From the NCBI RefSeq assembly GCF_900143565.1, contig NZ_FREX01000002.1, positions 372,001 through 436,000 of the forward strand: 64,000 bases of DNA. Direction: 5' to 3'. This document shows positions 56,994 through 64,000 of the stretch, piece after piece (the stretch's first letter is position 1; each line of letters begins with the position of its first letter). The notes beneath the pieces were generated by a model. It had not been told where the DNA came from, did no database searches, and saw only the letters and a list, made by a program, of their open reading frames with translations. The stretch is from Pseudovibrio sp. Alg231-02 (lineage in GTDB: Bacteria > Pseudomonadota > Alphaproteobacteria > Rhizobiales > Stappiaceae). A program made the translations under genes and the position numbers.

Positions 56994-57007
56994 TTTGAGG
57001 GAATTTG

Positions 57008-57727
57008 ATGGTGAGGGAGAGAGGTGAGAGTTCAGCTTCTCAAGAGTATGAGAATGCGATTACGCGTCGGCGGCGCCTGATCTCTCTACTCCACGGACCT
57101 TTGAGCGATAATAGTTCGCGTTCCTCAACTCAGTCCGGTGCTGAGGCATCCAGAACACAGGGTGCTCAGCGATCTTCTCCAGCGGTCAAAATGTCCTCAC
57201 AGGCGGCAACGGAAACCGTCAACACAGCAAGTGAGAGCAACAGTCAATCCGGAGCGCAACAAACCATGGTGATGGATAGTGAAAAGGGATCTGCTGGCGG
57301 TGCAGACTTTGAGGATACTACCGGTTCTGACGGGACGGGTGGGCAGTCGCAGGGCACATCCACGGATACCGGGAAGGAGCAGTCCTCCGGGCCATCCTAT
57401 CCACCATTGCCAACCTCTGCGCCTTCAACTTCTGCTTTAAACGAACAGATTACTCAGGCCGTGCAGTTTACCAATTTTCAAAATTACCAAGGATTGGAGT
57501 CGATGATCTCCATTCCTGATGATGTGATGACCAAGCAGTCCAGCGGGCATGCGTCGCAGAATGCAGAGACCTACATGAACGGTGTCATGCAAATCTCTAT
57601 GGCTGCACAGGCGATTGTGGCCGCGAAGATCGCACAGGATCCGGCGCTGGCAGCGACACCTGCGCTGACGGAGCTGAATGTCATGGTGACCAATGCCATC
57701 TCAGCGTTTCAGGATGTGAGTGAGTGA
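57008..57727 (+). CDS. R-body locus protein: disordered N-terminus, Reb-like C-terminus
   Basis: A 239-residue protein of unknown function. Residues 1-135 are Ser/Gln/Thr/Gly-rich and predicted disordered. Residues about 144-235 (ITQAVQFTNFQNYQGLE, QNAETYMNGVMQISMAA) repeat the T-x-AV-x-x-TN and QNA pattern of Reb proteins, so the C-terminus may be a divergent Reb domain. ATG 57008 is chosen over TTG 57005; GAGGGA is upstream. Position directly after the first reb gene, 14 bases away, supports a role in the R-body. Confidence 0.5.
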   Translation: MVRERGESSASQEYENAITRRRRLISLLHGPLSDNSSRSSTQSGAEASRTQGAQRSSPAVKMSSQAATETVNTASESNSQSGAQQTMVMDSEKGSAGGADFEDTTGSDGTGGQSQGTSTDTGKEQSSGPSYPPLPTSAPSTSALNEQITQAVQFTNFQNYQGLESMISIPDDVMTKQSSGHASQNAETYMNGVMQISMAAQAIVAAKIAQDPALAATPALTELNVMVTNAISAFQDVSE

Positions 57728-57864
57728 TCTGCCGGAAGCGGGTCAGCTGATGGATCTGTTTCAGGAAATTACGCTGTTGTTTCAATAGGATTACATTTTG
57801 CTTGCGACTTTTCTTCGGGCTCTGACGCGATAGGCAGATCCCCGGTCAGCTCTAAAGGTGAGAT

Positions 57865-58281
57865 ATGGAACGGGACGTTACATACATTCGAGAGGAATTG
57901 GAGGAGGTGATCCTCAATCAGTTGCGGCGCTGGGAAGGGGTTATCGAGCAGGAAGAGACGCTTACGCTGTCGCGGTCTGGTGTTGAAACGCTGCCAGGGC
58001 TTTTGTGTCACCTGAGTCTGGCGCGGGATGCGCTGGTGAAGGCGGAAGGGATGCTGGTGTGTGAAGATGGCATTACTGCAGCGGATGTGGTTCTCGGGTT
58101 TCGCGATGAGCGATTGCAGGAAGAGGCCGACCGATATGAGGACCGCGAGGATGAGGATCGGTTGATCCAAGATGGGGTGGAAGAGGAGCTTCTTGCGCGG
58201 TTTACCTCCACTGGTGACATTGAGTTTGACGCGCGGGGAGAGGACCGCAGTTCCGAGCGGAATTCAGATCACAACTGGTAA
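57865..58281 (+). CDS. R-body locus protein, acidic helical
   Basis: A 138-residue protein of unknown family, strongly acidic (about 25% Asp/Glu) and largely helical, with REELEEVILNQLRRWEG near the start and a Glu/Arg-rich ERLQEEADRYEDREDEDRL segment. AAAGGTGAG precedes the ATG. It lies 24 bases before the next gene, on the same strand as the reb genes. It may be a chaperone-like or regulatory partner; that is inference. Confidence 0.5.
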   Translation: MERDVTYIREELEEVILNQLRRWEGVIEQEETLTLSRSGVETLPGLLCHLSLARDALVKAEGMLVCEDGITAADVVLGFRDERLQEEADRYEDREDEDRLIQDGVEEELLARFTSTGDIEFDARGEDRSSERNSDHNW

Positions 58282-58304
58282 GACTGGACTTGAGGAGTGA
58301 GGCG

Positions 58305-58964
58305 ATGAGTACAGCCGCGAACGGAACGTCAGGGGCCGCAGATGCTGGTCCTCAAAAGGTCACGGTGACACCGGGCCCGGAATTCAATTCTGCGCTGGAT
58401 GATGCTGTCGTGCAGCTGACCAAGGTGAAGCAGAATGTGGATCAGGCCGCCAGTGAATTTGCACAGCTGAGGCAGGGCATTCCAAACTACAATGAGGTGG
58501 TTGCTGAAATCCGTCAGCAGCAGGCGCAGATCAATCGGGCTTGTGATGATGCGACATCCTCTGCGCAGACGATCGTGTCTGAGGTGGAGCAGGCGGCTGC
58601 CAAGCTGTGCACCTCCATTGATGAAGAGATTACGACGATTAAGAGCGTGATTGGTACGGGGGATGAGGAGGAGGAGCCGCAATCACCACCAGCACCGCCG
58701 CCCGCGCAGCCGCAGCCGCAAATGGTGCCTGGGCAAAGTGGGCCGCAAGCTGGTCCCGGCATGGCGCAGTTTCCGGGCTCTGGCCTGCCCGGTCAGGGCG
58801 GGGTGCCCAATCAGGAAGCTATGGCGGTACAGGCTGCTGAAGCCATGCGGGATTTTCTGAAGAAGGAAATTAAGTCGGAGCTTTCAAGGCAGATTGCACC
58901 GCTCAATGAGAAGCTCTCCGAGCTTTTGATTAGTTATCTGCAACAGAGAACTCGCGATAGATGA
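58305..58964 (+). CDS. R-body locus protein, coiled coil and proline-rich
   Basis: A 219-residue protein of unknown family. Residues about 25-125 form long helices (LDDAVVQLTKVKQNVDQAA and IRQQQAQINRACDDATSSAQ style) likely coiled coil; residues about 133-180 are Pro/Gln/Gly-rich; residues 185-215 form a final helix with DFLKKEIKSELSRQIA. The layout suggests a structural spacer or assembly factor. ATG 58305 with GTGAGG upstream is preferred to an in-frame TTG at 58290. Confidence 0.5.
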   Translation: MSTAANGTSGAADAGPQKVTVTPGPEFNSALDDAVVQLTKVKQNVDQAASEFAQLRQGIPNYNEVVAEIRQQQAQINRACDDATSSAQTIVSEVEQAAAKLCTSIDEEITTIKSVIGTGDEEEEPQSPPAPPPAQPQPQMVPGQSGPQAGPGMAQFPGSGLPGQGGVPNQEAMAVQAAEAMRDFLKKEIKSELSRQIAPLNEKLSELLISYLQQRTRDR

Positions 58965-59082
58965 GTGATGTGTGAACCAATTCTTACGAAGGGCACTGGC
59001 TCTTAGGAAAGAGTTCACAAATAGAGAGGAGCGGCGTCAATAGTCTGTAAATGGCAATAATAACAAGCATATTGGAGAAAAA

Positions 59083-59424
59083 ATGCCAAAGACTATTGAG
59101 GAACAATGTGGCGCAACAAAACCCTCCGATGGCGGAACTGTTGATGCTGACGTGATTGCAATTCTTGGGGTGGCTCCTGCGTTCGCGCTGGCGCTGACCT
59201 TCCTGACAGCGGCGCAATCGACAGGGGTGCTTTTTGAGAATTCCGTCTCGAATGCACAGCGCCAGAACATCATTGCGCAGACCGCTTTGAATCAGGGAAT
59301 TTTGCATACTTATTCTGTTGGTTCCATGGCTGCTGCAAACAGCATTTCACATATGGACCCGAAGGAAGCCGAGCAGGTGAACGAGAGTTTGCTCGGAACA
59401 TTGTGTCGGTACTTTTCGCGTTAA
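59083..59424 (+). CDS. Diverged Reb-family protein
   Basis: A 113-residue Reb paralog lacking the N-terminal VTDAVTQ. Matching core: GVAPAFALALTFL, SQSTGVLFENSVSNAQ-like (AAQSTGVLFENSVSNAQRQN), ALNQGILHTYSVGSMAAA. TTGGAG precedes the ATG. Loss of the conserved start may mean a capping or specialised unit of the R-body. The 118-base gap before it shows no strong hairpin. Confidence 0.72.
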   Translation: MPKTIEEQCGATKPSDGGTVDADVIAILGVAPAFALALTFLTAAQSTGVLFENSVSNAQRQNIIAQTALNQGILHTYSVGSMAAANSISHMDPKEAEQVNESLLGTLCRYFSR

Positions 59425-59582
59425 GTCGCGGTGTTTGGTCGGTCTGCAACGGCCATTGAGTTTTCTAAATAATTGAGAGTTTGCCTCTGGTCAGTGCAGT
59501 GCTTGCGCTTGATCAGAGGTGAAGCAGGGCTGCGTTTTTACCGAACTGCTCATGAGTTCGGTTGATCAGGTGGGAGTGATTT
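59425..59582 (+). promoter_or_regulatory. Structured leader before a reb gene
   Basis: Two hairpins: a 10-bp stem with one G-U pair (CCTCTGGTCA, 59484-59493, with TGATCAGAGG, 59510-59519) and a perfect 8-bp stem ACCGAACT/AGTTCGGT (59540-59562). Neither is followed by a U-run, so they look like mRNA leader structures, not terminators. Confidence 0.5.
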
Positions 59583-59924
59583 ATGGCGGATCTACCGGGG
59601 ATTGGCCCCGTAATACCAGAGGGCGGCATGGTGACGGATGCTGTCACGCAATCCAATGTAACGGTGCTTGGGCAAGCGCCTGCAATTGCGATGGGAAACC
59701 TCTATGCATCTCTTGCACATTCAACGGGCATTTTGTTGCAGAACTCAGTCGCATCCGCGTCTCAATCTACCACTCTTGCACAGGCGACGACCAACATGGG
59801 CGTCATGCAAATCTATTCCGCGAATACAACGGCCGGGGCATCGGCCACAGAAAAAGTTGCTCAGGCTGGGACAGCTGACCAACTCAGCACGCTGCTGACT
59901 ACCTTGCGTAGTTTCAACCCATAA
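59583..59924 (+). CDS. RebB-family R-body protein, paralog 2
   Basis: A 113-residue Reb protein with the full core VTDAVTQSNVTVLGQAP and a C-terminal extension ending TTLRSFNP shared with the next two genes. GGGAGTG lies before the ATG. Three nearly equal paralogs in a row (this, 60084, 60642) suggest different subunits of the same ribbon or gene amplification. Confidence 0.92.
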   Translation: MADLPGIGPVIPEGGMVTDAVTQSNVTVLGQAPAIAMGNLYASLAHSTGILLQNSVASASQSTTLAQATTNMGVMQIYSANTTAGASATEKVAQAGTADQLSTLLTTLRSFNP

Positions 59925-60083
59925 CCGGAACTTTCGAGCTTCGCTTTCTGGTGCAAAGGCCAGAGCGATGAGAATGGTTCTGATGCATCCTTTAAGTTGT
60001 AGTAGCGCGTACTCCTTTGGAGCCAGTTCAAGGAAATGCAGAACCGGATTTTGACCAGAACTGTATGAAAGAGGACTATTAGA
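59925..60083 (+). promoter_or_regulatory. Structured leader between reb genes
   Basis: Contains a long-range stem, GGTTC and TGCAT (59976-59988) with ATGCA and GAACC (60036-60045), plus a TCTGG/CCAGA hairpin (59947-59965). No other gene is visible in the 159 bases. Confidence 0.4.
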
Positions 60084-60404
60084 ATGCCAACAACTGTTAG
60101 CCCTATGATCACTGACGCGGTTACCCAGTCCAACGTAAAGGTCGTGGGTGAAGCCCCTGCGATGGCAATGGGCAGTGTCTTTCAGACAATGGCTCATTCC
60201 ACCGGAATTCTCTTTGAGAACTATGTTTCTGCCGCTCAGCAGCAGAACATTCTTTCTCAGGCAGCAGCTAACCAGGGAGTTATGCAGATTTACTCCATGG
60301 ATACGATGGCTGGTGCTGGTGCTACCGAAAAAGTTGCTCAGAGCGGCACACCAGACCAGTTGAACACGCTGCTGACAATCATGCGCGTTTTCAACCCAAC
60401 CTAA
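60084..60404 (+). CDS. RebB-family R-body protein, paralog 3
   Basis: A 106-residue Reb protein: MPTTVSPMITDAVTQSNVKVV, then GEAPAMAMGSVFQTMAHSTG and a C-terminal TPDQLNTLLTIMRVFN. Very close to the final paralog (MPDTVNPMITDAV...). GAGG lies about 10 bases before the ATG. Confidence 0.92.
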   Translation: MPTTVSPMITDAVTQSNVKVVGEAPAMAMGSVFQTMAHSTGILFENYVSAAQQQNILSQAAANQGVMQIYSMDTMAGAGATEKVAQSGTPDQLNTLLTIMRVFNPT

Positions 60405-60641
60405 CGGGTTTAGGCGTCGCCCTCCGGCGGCGTTGGTTCAACTTGCAGTTAATGGTGTCCGGTTGGTTTTCAGGTGGGCATGCCCCTGGTGGTTCTCTGT
60501 GAAATCACCGGACACGACTTTTCTAATTCATGGCAGTTCATATTCTGCTGAGCTGCTTTTGTTTCTGTCTCCCGCGTATCGGTATTCGAAAGGCGGTTTC
60601 GTCTCTTCGAAAGATATGCTGCATTTTTAAGGATGACGACT
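60405..60641 (+). other. Gap between the last two reb genes with RIME-like fragment
   Basis: Contains GTCGCC/GGCGGC (about 60414-60431) and a partial RIME-like repeat (60573-60622: GCGTATCGGTATTCGAAA...TTTCG...GATATGC). No gene is visible. Confidence 0.45.
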
Positions 60642-60965
60642 ATGCCGGATACGGTAAATCCAATGATTACTGATGCCGTCACACAAACCAATGTGAAGGT
60701 TGTTGGTGAAGCACCCGCCATGGCTATGGGTTCGCTTTTCCAGACGATGGCGCACTCAACCGGTATTCTCTTTGAGAATAACGTTGCTGCTTCTCAGCAG
60801 CAGAACATTCTGGCTCAGGCTGCAACCAACCAGGGCGTTATGCAGATCTACTCCATGGATACTATGGCAGCTGCTGGTGCTACGGAAAAGGTTGCTCAGT
60901 CTGGAACGCCGGATCAGCTTCAGACGCTTCTTACCATTATGGAAACCTTCCGTCCGGGCCGGTAA
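60642..60965 (+). CDS. RebB-family R-body protein, paralog 4
   Basis: A 107-residue Reb protein. ATG 60642 is preferred to 60633 because AAGG then has usable spacing and the N-terminus MPDTVNPMITDAV matches the neighbour's MPTTVSPMITDAV. Core: QTNVKVVGEAPAMAMGSLF; C-terminal TLLTIMETFRPG. It is the last of the locus, followed by a strong terminator. Confidence 0.92.
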   Translation: MPDTVNPMITDAVTQTNVKVVGEAPAMAMGSLFQTMAHSTGILFENNVAASQQQNILAQAATNQGVMQIYSMDTMAAAGATEKVAQSGTPDQLQTLLTIMETFRPGR

Positions 60966-61004
60966 ATGAACCTGTGACGACCTCTCGTGCGAGTTACATT
61001 TCAA

Positions 61005-61031
61005 CCTTCCCTGCTTCGGCAGGGGAGGTTT
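61005..61031 (+). terminator. Terminator of the R-body locus
   Basis: CCTTCCCTGC pairs with GCAGGGGAGG (one T-G pair) around a TTCG tetraloop, followed by TTT. Confidence 0.8.
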
Positions 61032-61116
61032 GCAGTTTTGGTATGGTCTCTTTTGCTGACAGACCCGATGGAAATGGGTATAGGTACTGCTACGAATAAG
61101 CCCACAAAGGCAAAGA

Positions 61117-61935
61117 ATGACACATACGCTAACCCCCATTTTGGTCTGTGCGCTCTACAAGTTTGTTGAGTTTGCGGACTTTGAAGACATGCGCGAACCT
61201 CTGCTTGACTACTGCAAAAGCCGTGGTATTCGCGGCAGTCTTCTTATTGCTCGTGAGGGCATTAACGGCACTATTGCTGGTGAAGAACCGCAGATGCGGG
61301 ACGTGATTGCCTACTTGCGCAAAGACCCGCGTTTTCATGATATCACCGTCAAGGAAAGCTGGGCGAAGCAAGTTCCATTCAAGCGCATGAAGGTGCGTTT
61401 GAAGCAAGCGATCGTGAATATGGGCGTGAACCATATCGATCCGAATGATCTTGTCGGCACCTATGTGAAGCCAGAGGACTGGAATGCGCTGATCTCTGAC
61501 CCGGATACGGTCGTGATTGATACGCGCAATGACTATGAGTTTGCTCTTGGCACGTTTGAAGGTGCGTTGGACCCTGACACGGAGACCTTTAATGAGTTTC
61601 CTGAGTGGGTCAAACGCAATGACAATGCTCTGCGTGCCAAGAAGAAGGTTGCCATGTTCTGCACCGGCGGTATCCGCTGTGAGCGGGCTACCGGCTTGAT
61701 GCTGGAGCAGGGTTATGATGAGGTTTACCACCTTGAGGGCGGTATTCTGAATTATCTGGAAAATGTGCCAGAGGACGAGAGCCTCTGGAAAGGCGAGTGC
61801 TTTGTGTTTGATGACCGCGTGTCTGTTGACCACAAGCTTGATGCTGGCTGGGGGAAGAACCTGCCGGAGAAAACCAAGAAGGTTCTCGCGCCCTACCAGA
61901 TTGACGACAAGCCTTCTGAGGCTGGTGAAAGCTGA
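61117..61935 (+). CDS. trhO: tRNA uridine-34 hydroxylase, rhodanese type
   Basis: TrhO (YceA) forms 5-hydroxyuridine at U34 of tRNAs in an oxygen-dependent reaction. The 272-residue protein has an N-terminal acylphosphatase-like domain (about 1-95, [16 protein letters not shown]) and a rhodanese domain with the catalytic cysteine loop [14 protein letters not shown] near residue 188. The ATG at 61117 follows AAAGG. It is unrelated in function to the reb genes and separated by a terminator. Confidence 0.93.
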   Translation: MTHTLTPILVCALYKFVEFADFEDMREPLLDYCKSRGIRGSLLIAREGINGTIAGEEPQMRDVIAYLRKDPRFHDITVKESWAKQVPFKRMKVRLKQAIVNMGVNHIDPNDLVGTYVKPEDWNALISDPDTVVIDTRNDYEFALGTFEGALDPDTETFNEFPEWVKRNDNALRAKKKVAMFCTGGIRCERATGLMLEQGYDEVYHLEGGILNYLENVPEDESLWKGECFVFDDRVSVDHKLDAGWGKNLPEKTKKVLAPYQIDDKPSEAGES

Positions 61936-61950
61936 AGCAGAGTTGATTGA

Positions 61951-61977
61951 GGGGCGGTTTGACTGCCCCTTATTTTT
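61951..61977 (+). terminator. Terminator after trhO
   Basis: GGGGC pairs with GCCCC around GGTTTGACT, followed by TTATTTTT. Confidence 0.75.
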
Positions 61978-62478
61978 GCTTGGATCCGGAAAATCTTATC
62001 CCCGTTTGCTCAGGCTAGCTTATTGTTGATCTCATGTTCACGTAAACGGGCAGCTGGCGGAGCGACCGTCAGTGCAGCGTGAGCTGGGCGGGGCTACCGG
62101 GAGACATAACGCATCCTCCGGCGGGTCCGTTGAAACACCCCTTGAAAGTCTTTAGTGCAGGGACCAAGCGGAAGCTGGTCACCCGATGGGCGTCTACACT
62201 GGCAGGCGTTTAGCTATCACCGACACTCACATTTGCCTCTGGCTGATGTGCTTGTTGCTGATGGTGCCTGCTCCCAATGCCTTTCGGTGGAGACCTTGTT
62301 TCATACAAAAACGCCCGGGCGAGGCGAGCAGCCAATGCCGAAGAAACTAACTTACTCATCATGCGCAGGCATCGCCTGCTCGCCTTGCTCACCCCGTACC
62401 TGGGGCCCAAACGACAACACCGCCGGACATGAGCCAGCGGTGCTAAATCTGTTTGTTTTTCAGGATGCAGGGCAGAGC
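61978..62478. other. 500-base region without a supported gene
   Basis: GC-rich and full of short inverted repeats. CACCGC/GCGGTG (about 62420-62445) followed by a T-rich tail on the plus strand could end a transcript. Short open frames exist, including one at 62186-62350 with a hydrophobic stretch, but none has a ribosome site. A non-coding RNA is possible; the strand cannot be decided. Confidence 0.35.
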
Positions 62479-63354
62479 TTAGCCAAAGCGGCAGGCTGGC
62501 AGACCTTTGTGCTCCACATCCATTGCGAAGAGACCGCCTGATTTCGGGAACTCTTTGAGAAGCTCCTCATCTCCATGTGGGCGCAGGCTTGCCACGACCA
62601 GTGTGCCCAGGTTTGGACCTGCAAAGCACGGGATTGTCGGGCGTGGGACCGGCATGGCGATGGATTGCAGCAGCTGTCCATCCGGATCAAAGCAGTTGAC
62701 GTTGCCCGCAGAGACGCCTGCGGACCAGTAGTTGCCATCGGTGTCTGTTGTTGCGCCGTCGGGTCTGCCCACTGTGTTGTCCAGCTGCAGGAATTTGCGC
62801 TGGTTGGTGACTGCGCCGAAGTCGCGGTCGAAATCATAGGCGAAGACTTCACCGGAGCCGGTGTCAGAGTGGTACATGGTCTTGTTGTCCGGAGACCATG
62901 CCAAGCCGTTGGAGGTTCTGATTTCCGTGGCGATCTGCGTGACGTTGCCGTCTGGCGTGACGCGATAGAGGCTGGCGATAGGTGTTCTTGGACTGATGTC
63001 ATCCATGGTACCCACCCAGAATGCGCCGTCAGGTCCGACCTTACCGTCGTTCAGACGGGTGCGTGGATTATCCGGCTCAATCTTTGCGATGACCTCGTAC
63101 ATTTTGGTTCCTGTATCGAACAGGATGATTTCGTCTTTCATCGCCACGATGAGGCGACCGTCTTTACAAAGGCCGAAGGAGCCAACGACTTTCGGGAAGC
63201 CCCATGTGGTGACTTCTTTGCTATCCCAATGCATTGCGTGGATCTGTTTTCCGAGGATGTCACAGAAGAACAGGTGTTTTGTCAGCTCATCCCAGAGGAG
63301 ACCTTCGGCCAGCTCGTAGCGACCATCCAGCAAGCAAGTGATAATTGGGGTCAA
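62479..63354 (-). CDS. SMP-30/gluconolactonase family protein
   Basis: A 291-residue beta-propeller lactonase of the SMP-30/LRE family. Motifs: ELAEGLLWDE with the metal glutamate near residue 18, TRLNDGKVGPDGAFWVGTM near 107, SNGLAWSPD and YDFDRDFG near 150-175, and GNYWSA. It likely hydrolyses a sugar lactone. The start is TTG 63354 because GGAG lies 7 bases before it, and no ATG in this frame precedes it. The Lrp gene upstream on the same strand could regulate it. Confidence 0.88.
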   Translation of the reverse strand: MTPIITCLLDGRYELAEGLLWDELTKHLFFCDILGKQIHAMHWDSKEVTTWGFPKVVGSFGLCKDGRLIVAMKDEIILFDTGTKMYEVIAKIEPDNPRTRLNDGKVGPDGAFWVGTMDDISPRTPIASLYRVTPDGNVTQIATEIRTSNGLAWSPDNKTMYHSDTGSGEVFAYDFDRDFGAVTNQRKFLQLDNTVGRPDGATTDTDGNYWSAGVSAGNVNCFDPDGQLLQSIAMPVPRPTIPCFAGPNLGTLVVASLRPHGDEELLKEFPKSGGLFAMDVEHKGLPACRFG

Positions 63355-63479
63355 AGTCGTGCTCCATACTCATGCAGCCCGGGAGAGCTGCAGCAATATA
63401 CAATTGAGCGTTGTTATAGAGAGGTTTGGCAGAAGCGTCGAGTATGCCTGTGAGAAAACCGCAAGGTTTTCGAGGTGAA

Positions 63480-63947
63480 TTAGCTCTCTGAAATTGGCAG
63501 AGCGCTGCCTTGTTTGGTGGAGCGGATCGCGAAGGAGGAACGCATGCGCACAACGCCGGGAAGGCGGGTGAGGTGGTCACGGTGGATGCGCTCAAAATCA
63601 ACCGGATCATCTGCCATCACTCGCAGGATGTAATCCGCATCGCCGCCCATGAGGTGGCACTCCATAATTTCGGTGGAGCGATCAACGGCTTTCTCGAATG
63701 TTGAAAGGGCTTCCTCTGACTGAGACCCGAGCGAGATCTCGACAAAGACACTCATACGCTTGCCTAGCTTTTTCGGATTGAGCAGTGCGACGTACTTCTC
63801 GATGACGCCTTCACCCTCCAGCGTCCGGACACGACGCAAGCAGGCAGAGGCGGACAGACCCACATGATCTGCAAGATCAGAATTGGAGATACGGCCATTG
63901 TCCTGCAGCGCACGGAGGATCTTTTTATCAAGCTTGTCGAGTTTCAT
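63480..63947 (-). CDS. Lrp/AsnC-family regulator
   Basis: A 155-residue regulator with an N-terminal helix-turn-helix (LDKKILRALQDNGRISNSDLADHVGLSAS in part, about residues 5-30) and an effector-sensing RAM domain (about 66-145, including MECHLMGGDADYILRV). Such proteins sense amino acids. Upstream of the SMP-30 gene on the same strand; targets not visible here. Confidence 0.92.
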   Translation of the reverse strand: MKLDKLDKKILRALQDNGRISNSDLADHVGLSASACLRRVRTLEGEGVIEKYVALLNPKKLGKRMSVFVEISLGSQSEEALSTFEKAVDRSTEIMECHLMGGDADYILRVMADDPVDFERIHRDHLTRLPGVVRMRSSFAIRSTKQGSALPISES

Positions 63948-64000
63948 AGCTTTGCCGTTTTCGCAGATTATTGTGTCTGAACGATGTTTATTCGTAGATG

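Noticed and set aside
54718-61031. Genomic island integrated at tRNA-Lys, carrying the reb genes
   Set aside because: No integrase and no repeat of the tRNA 3' end was found downstream; base composition is like the neighbours.
62186-62350. Small plus-strand frame of 54 codons with a hydrophobic segment
   Set aside because: No ribosome site and rare codon choices; could be chance in GC-rich sequence.

Overview
The window reads as a chromosomal segment of a marine-type alphaproteobacterium. The evidence is a circularly permuted two-piece tmRNA gene, the gene order thyA–kdsB–folA–hflK–hflC–degP–serB–miaA, RIME-like intergenic mosaic repeats, and moderate GC. Gene content and GC resemble Pseudovibrio/Stappiaceae; this placement is an inference from memory, not a database match. 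Most genes are core or metabolic. No insertion sequence, prophage or CRISPR array was seen.

Layout. 1–15 kb: end of a Na+/H+ antiporter, prmA, a candidate small RNA with five hairpins carrying the same loop motif, an aminopeptidase P, azlCD, an AraC regulator, a ClC channel, a GlcD-type FAD oxidase, a large AsmA-like protein and two small conserved genes (RHH and DUF4169). 15–27 kb: sspB next to permuted ssrA (tag ANDNYAMDNAVAA), thyA, kdsB, a histidine phosphatase, folA, a PhyH-like oxygenase, elaA, the hflK-hflC-DUF2065-degP membrane quality-control cluster, serB and miaA. 27–44 kb: leuA with a leucine leader peptide, PhzF, a GNAT–Nudix fusion, a Sel1-repeat protein, an alkylsulfatase, a tandemly duplicated GNAT/SET-type exporter block, ilvC, a TetR regulator with a 14-bp palindrome, and a YeeE/YedE sulfur-transport pair. 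45–54 kb: an RTX lipase, a second RHH protein, a PfpI/DJ-1 protein, an outer-membrane barrel, a glutamine synthetase-like ligase, pdxJ, and ilvH-ilvB with a full transcription attenuator (leader peptide containing ILLIVV). 54.7–54.9 kb: two tRNA-Lys genes.

The most unusual part is 56–61 kb. An ECF-like sigma factor is followed by at least five Reb (R-body, refractile-body) structural genes and three unknown proteins: a disordered protein whose C-terminus looks like a divergent Reb domain, an acidic helical protein, and a coiled-coil/proline-rich protein. The sigma-factor start codon and Shine-Dalgarno site lie inside a perfect 9-bp hairpin, and several reb genes have structured leaders. R-bodies are extendable protein ribbons, so this looks like a complete, self-regulated R-body locus with undescribed accessory parts. 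The window closes with trhO, an SMP-30 family lactonase and an Lrp regulator.

Working together: ssrA and sspB form a trans-translation and ClpXP delivery pair. leuA, ilvC and ilvHB form a dispersed branched-chain amino acid regulon, with visible attenuators at leuA and ilvBH. hflKC and degP handle envelope proteolysis.
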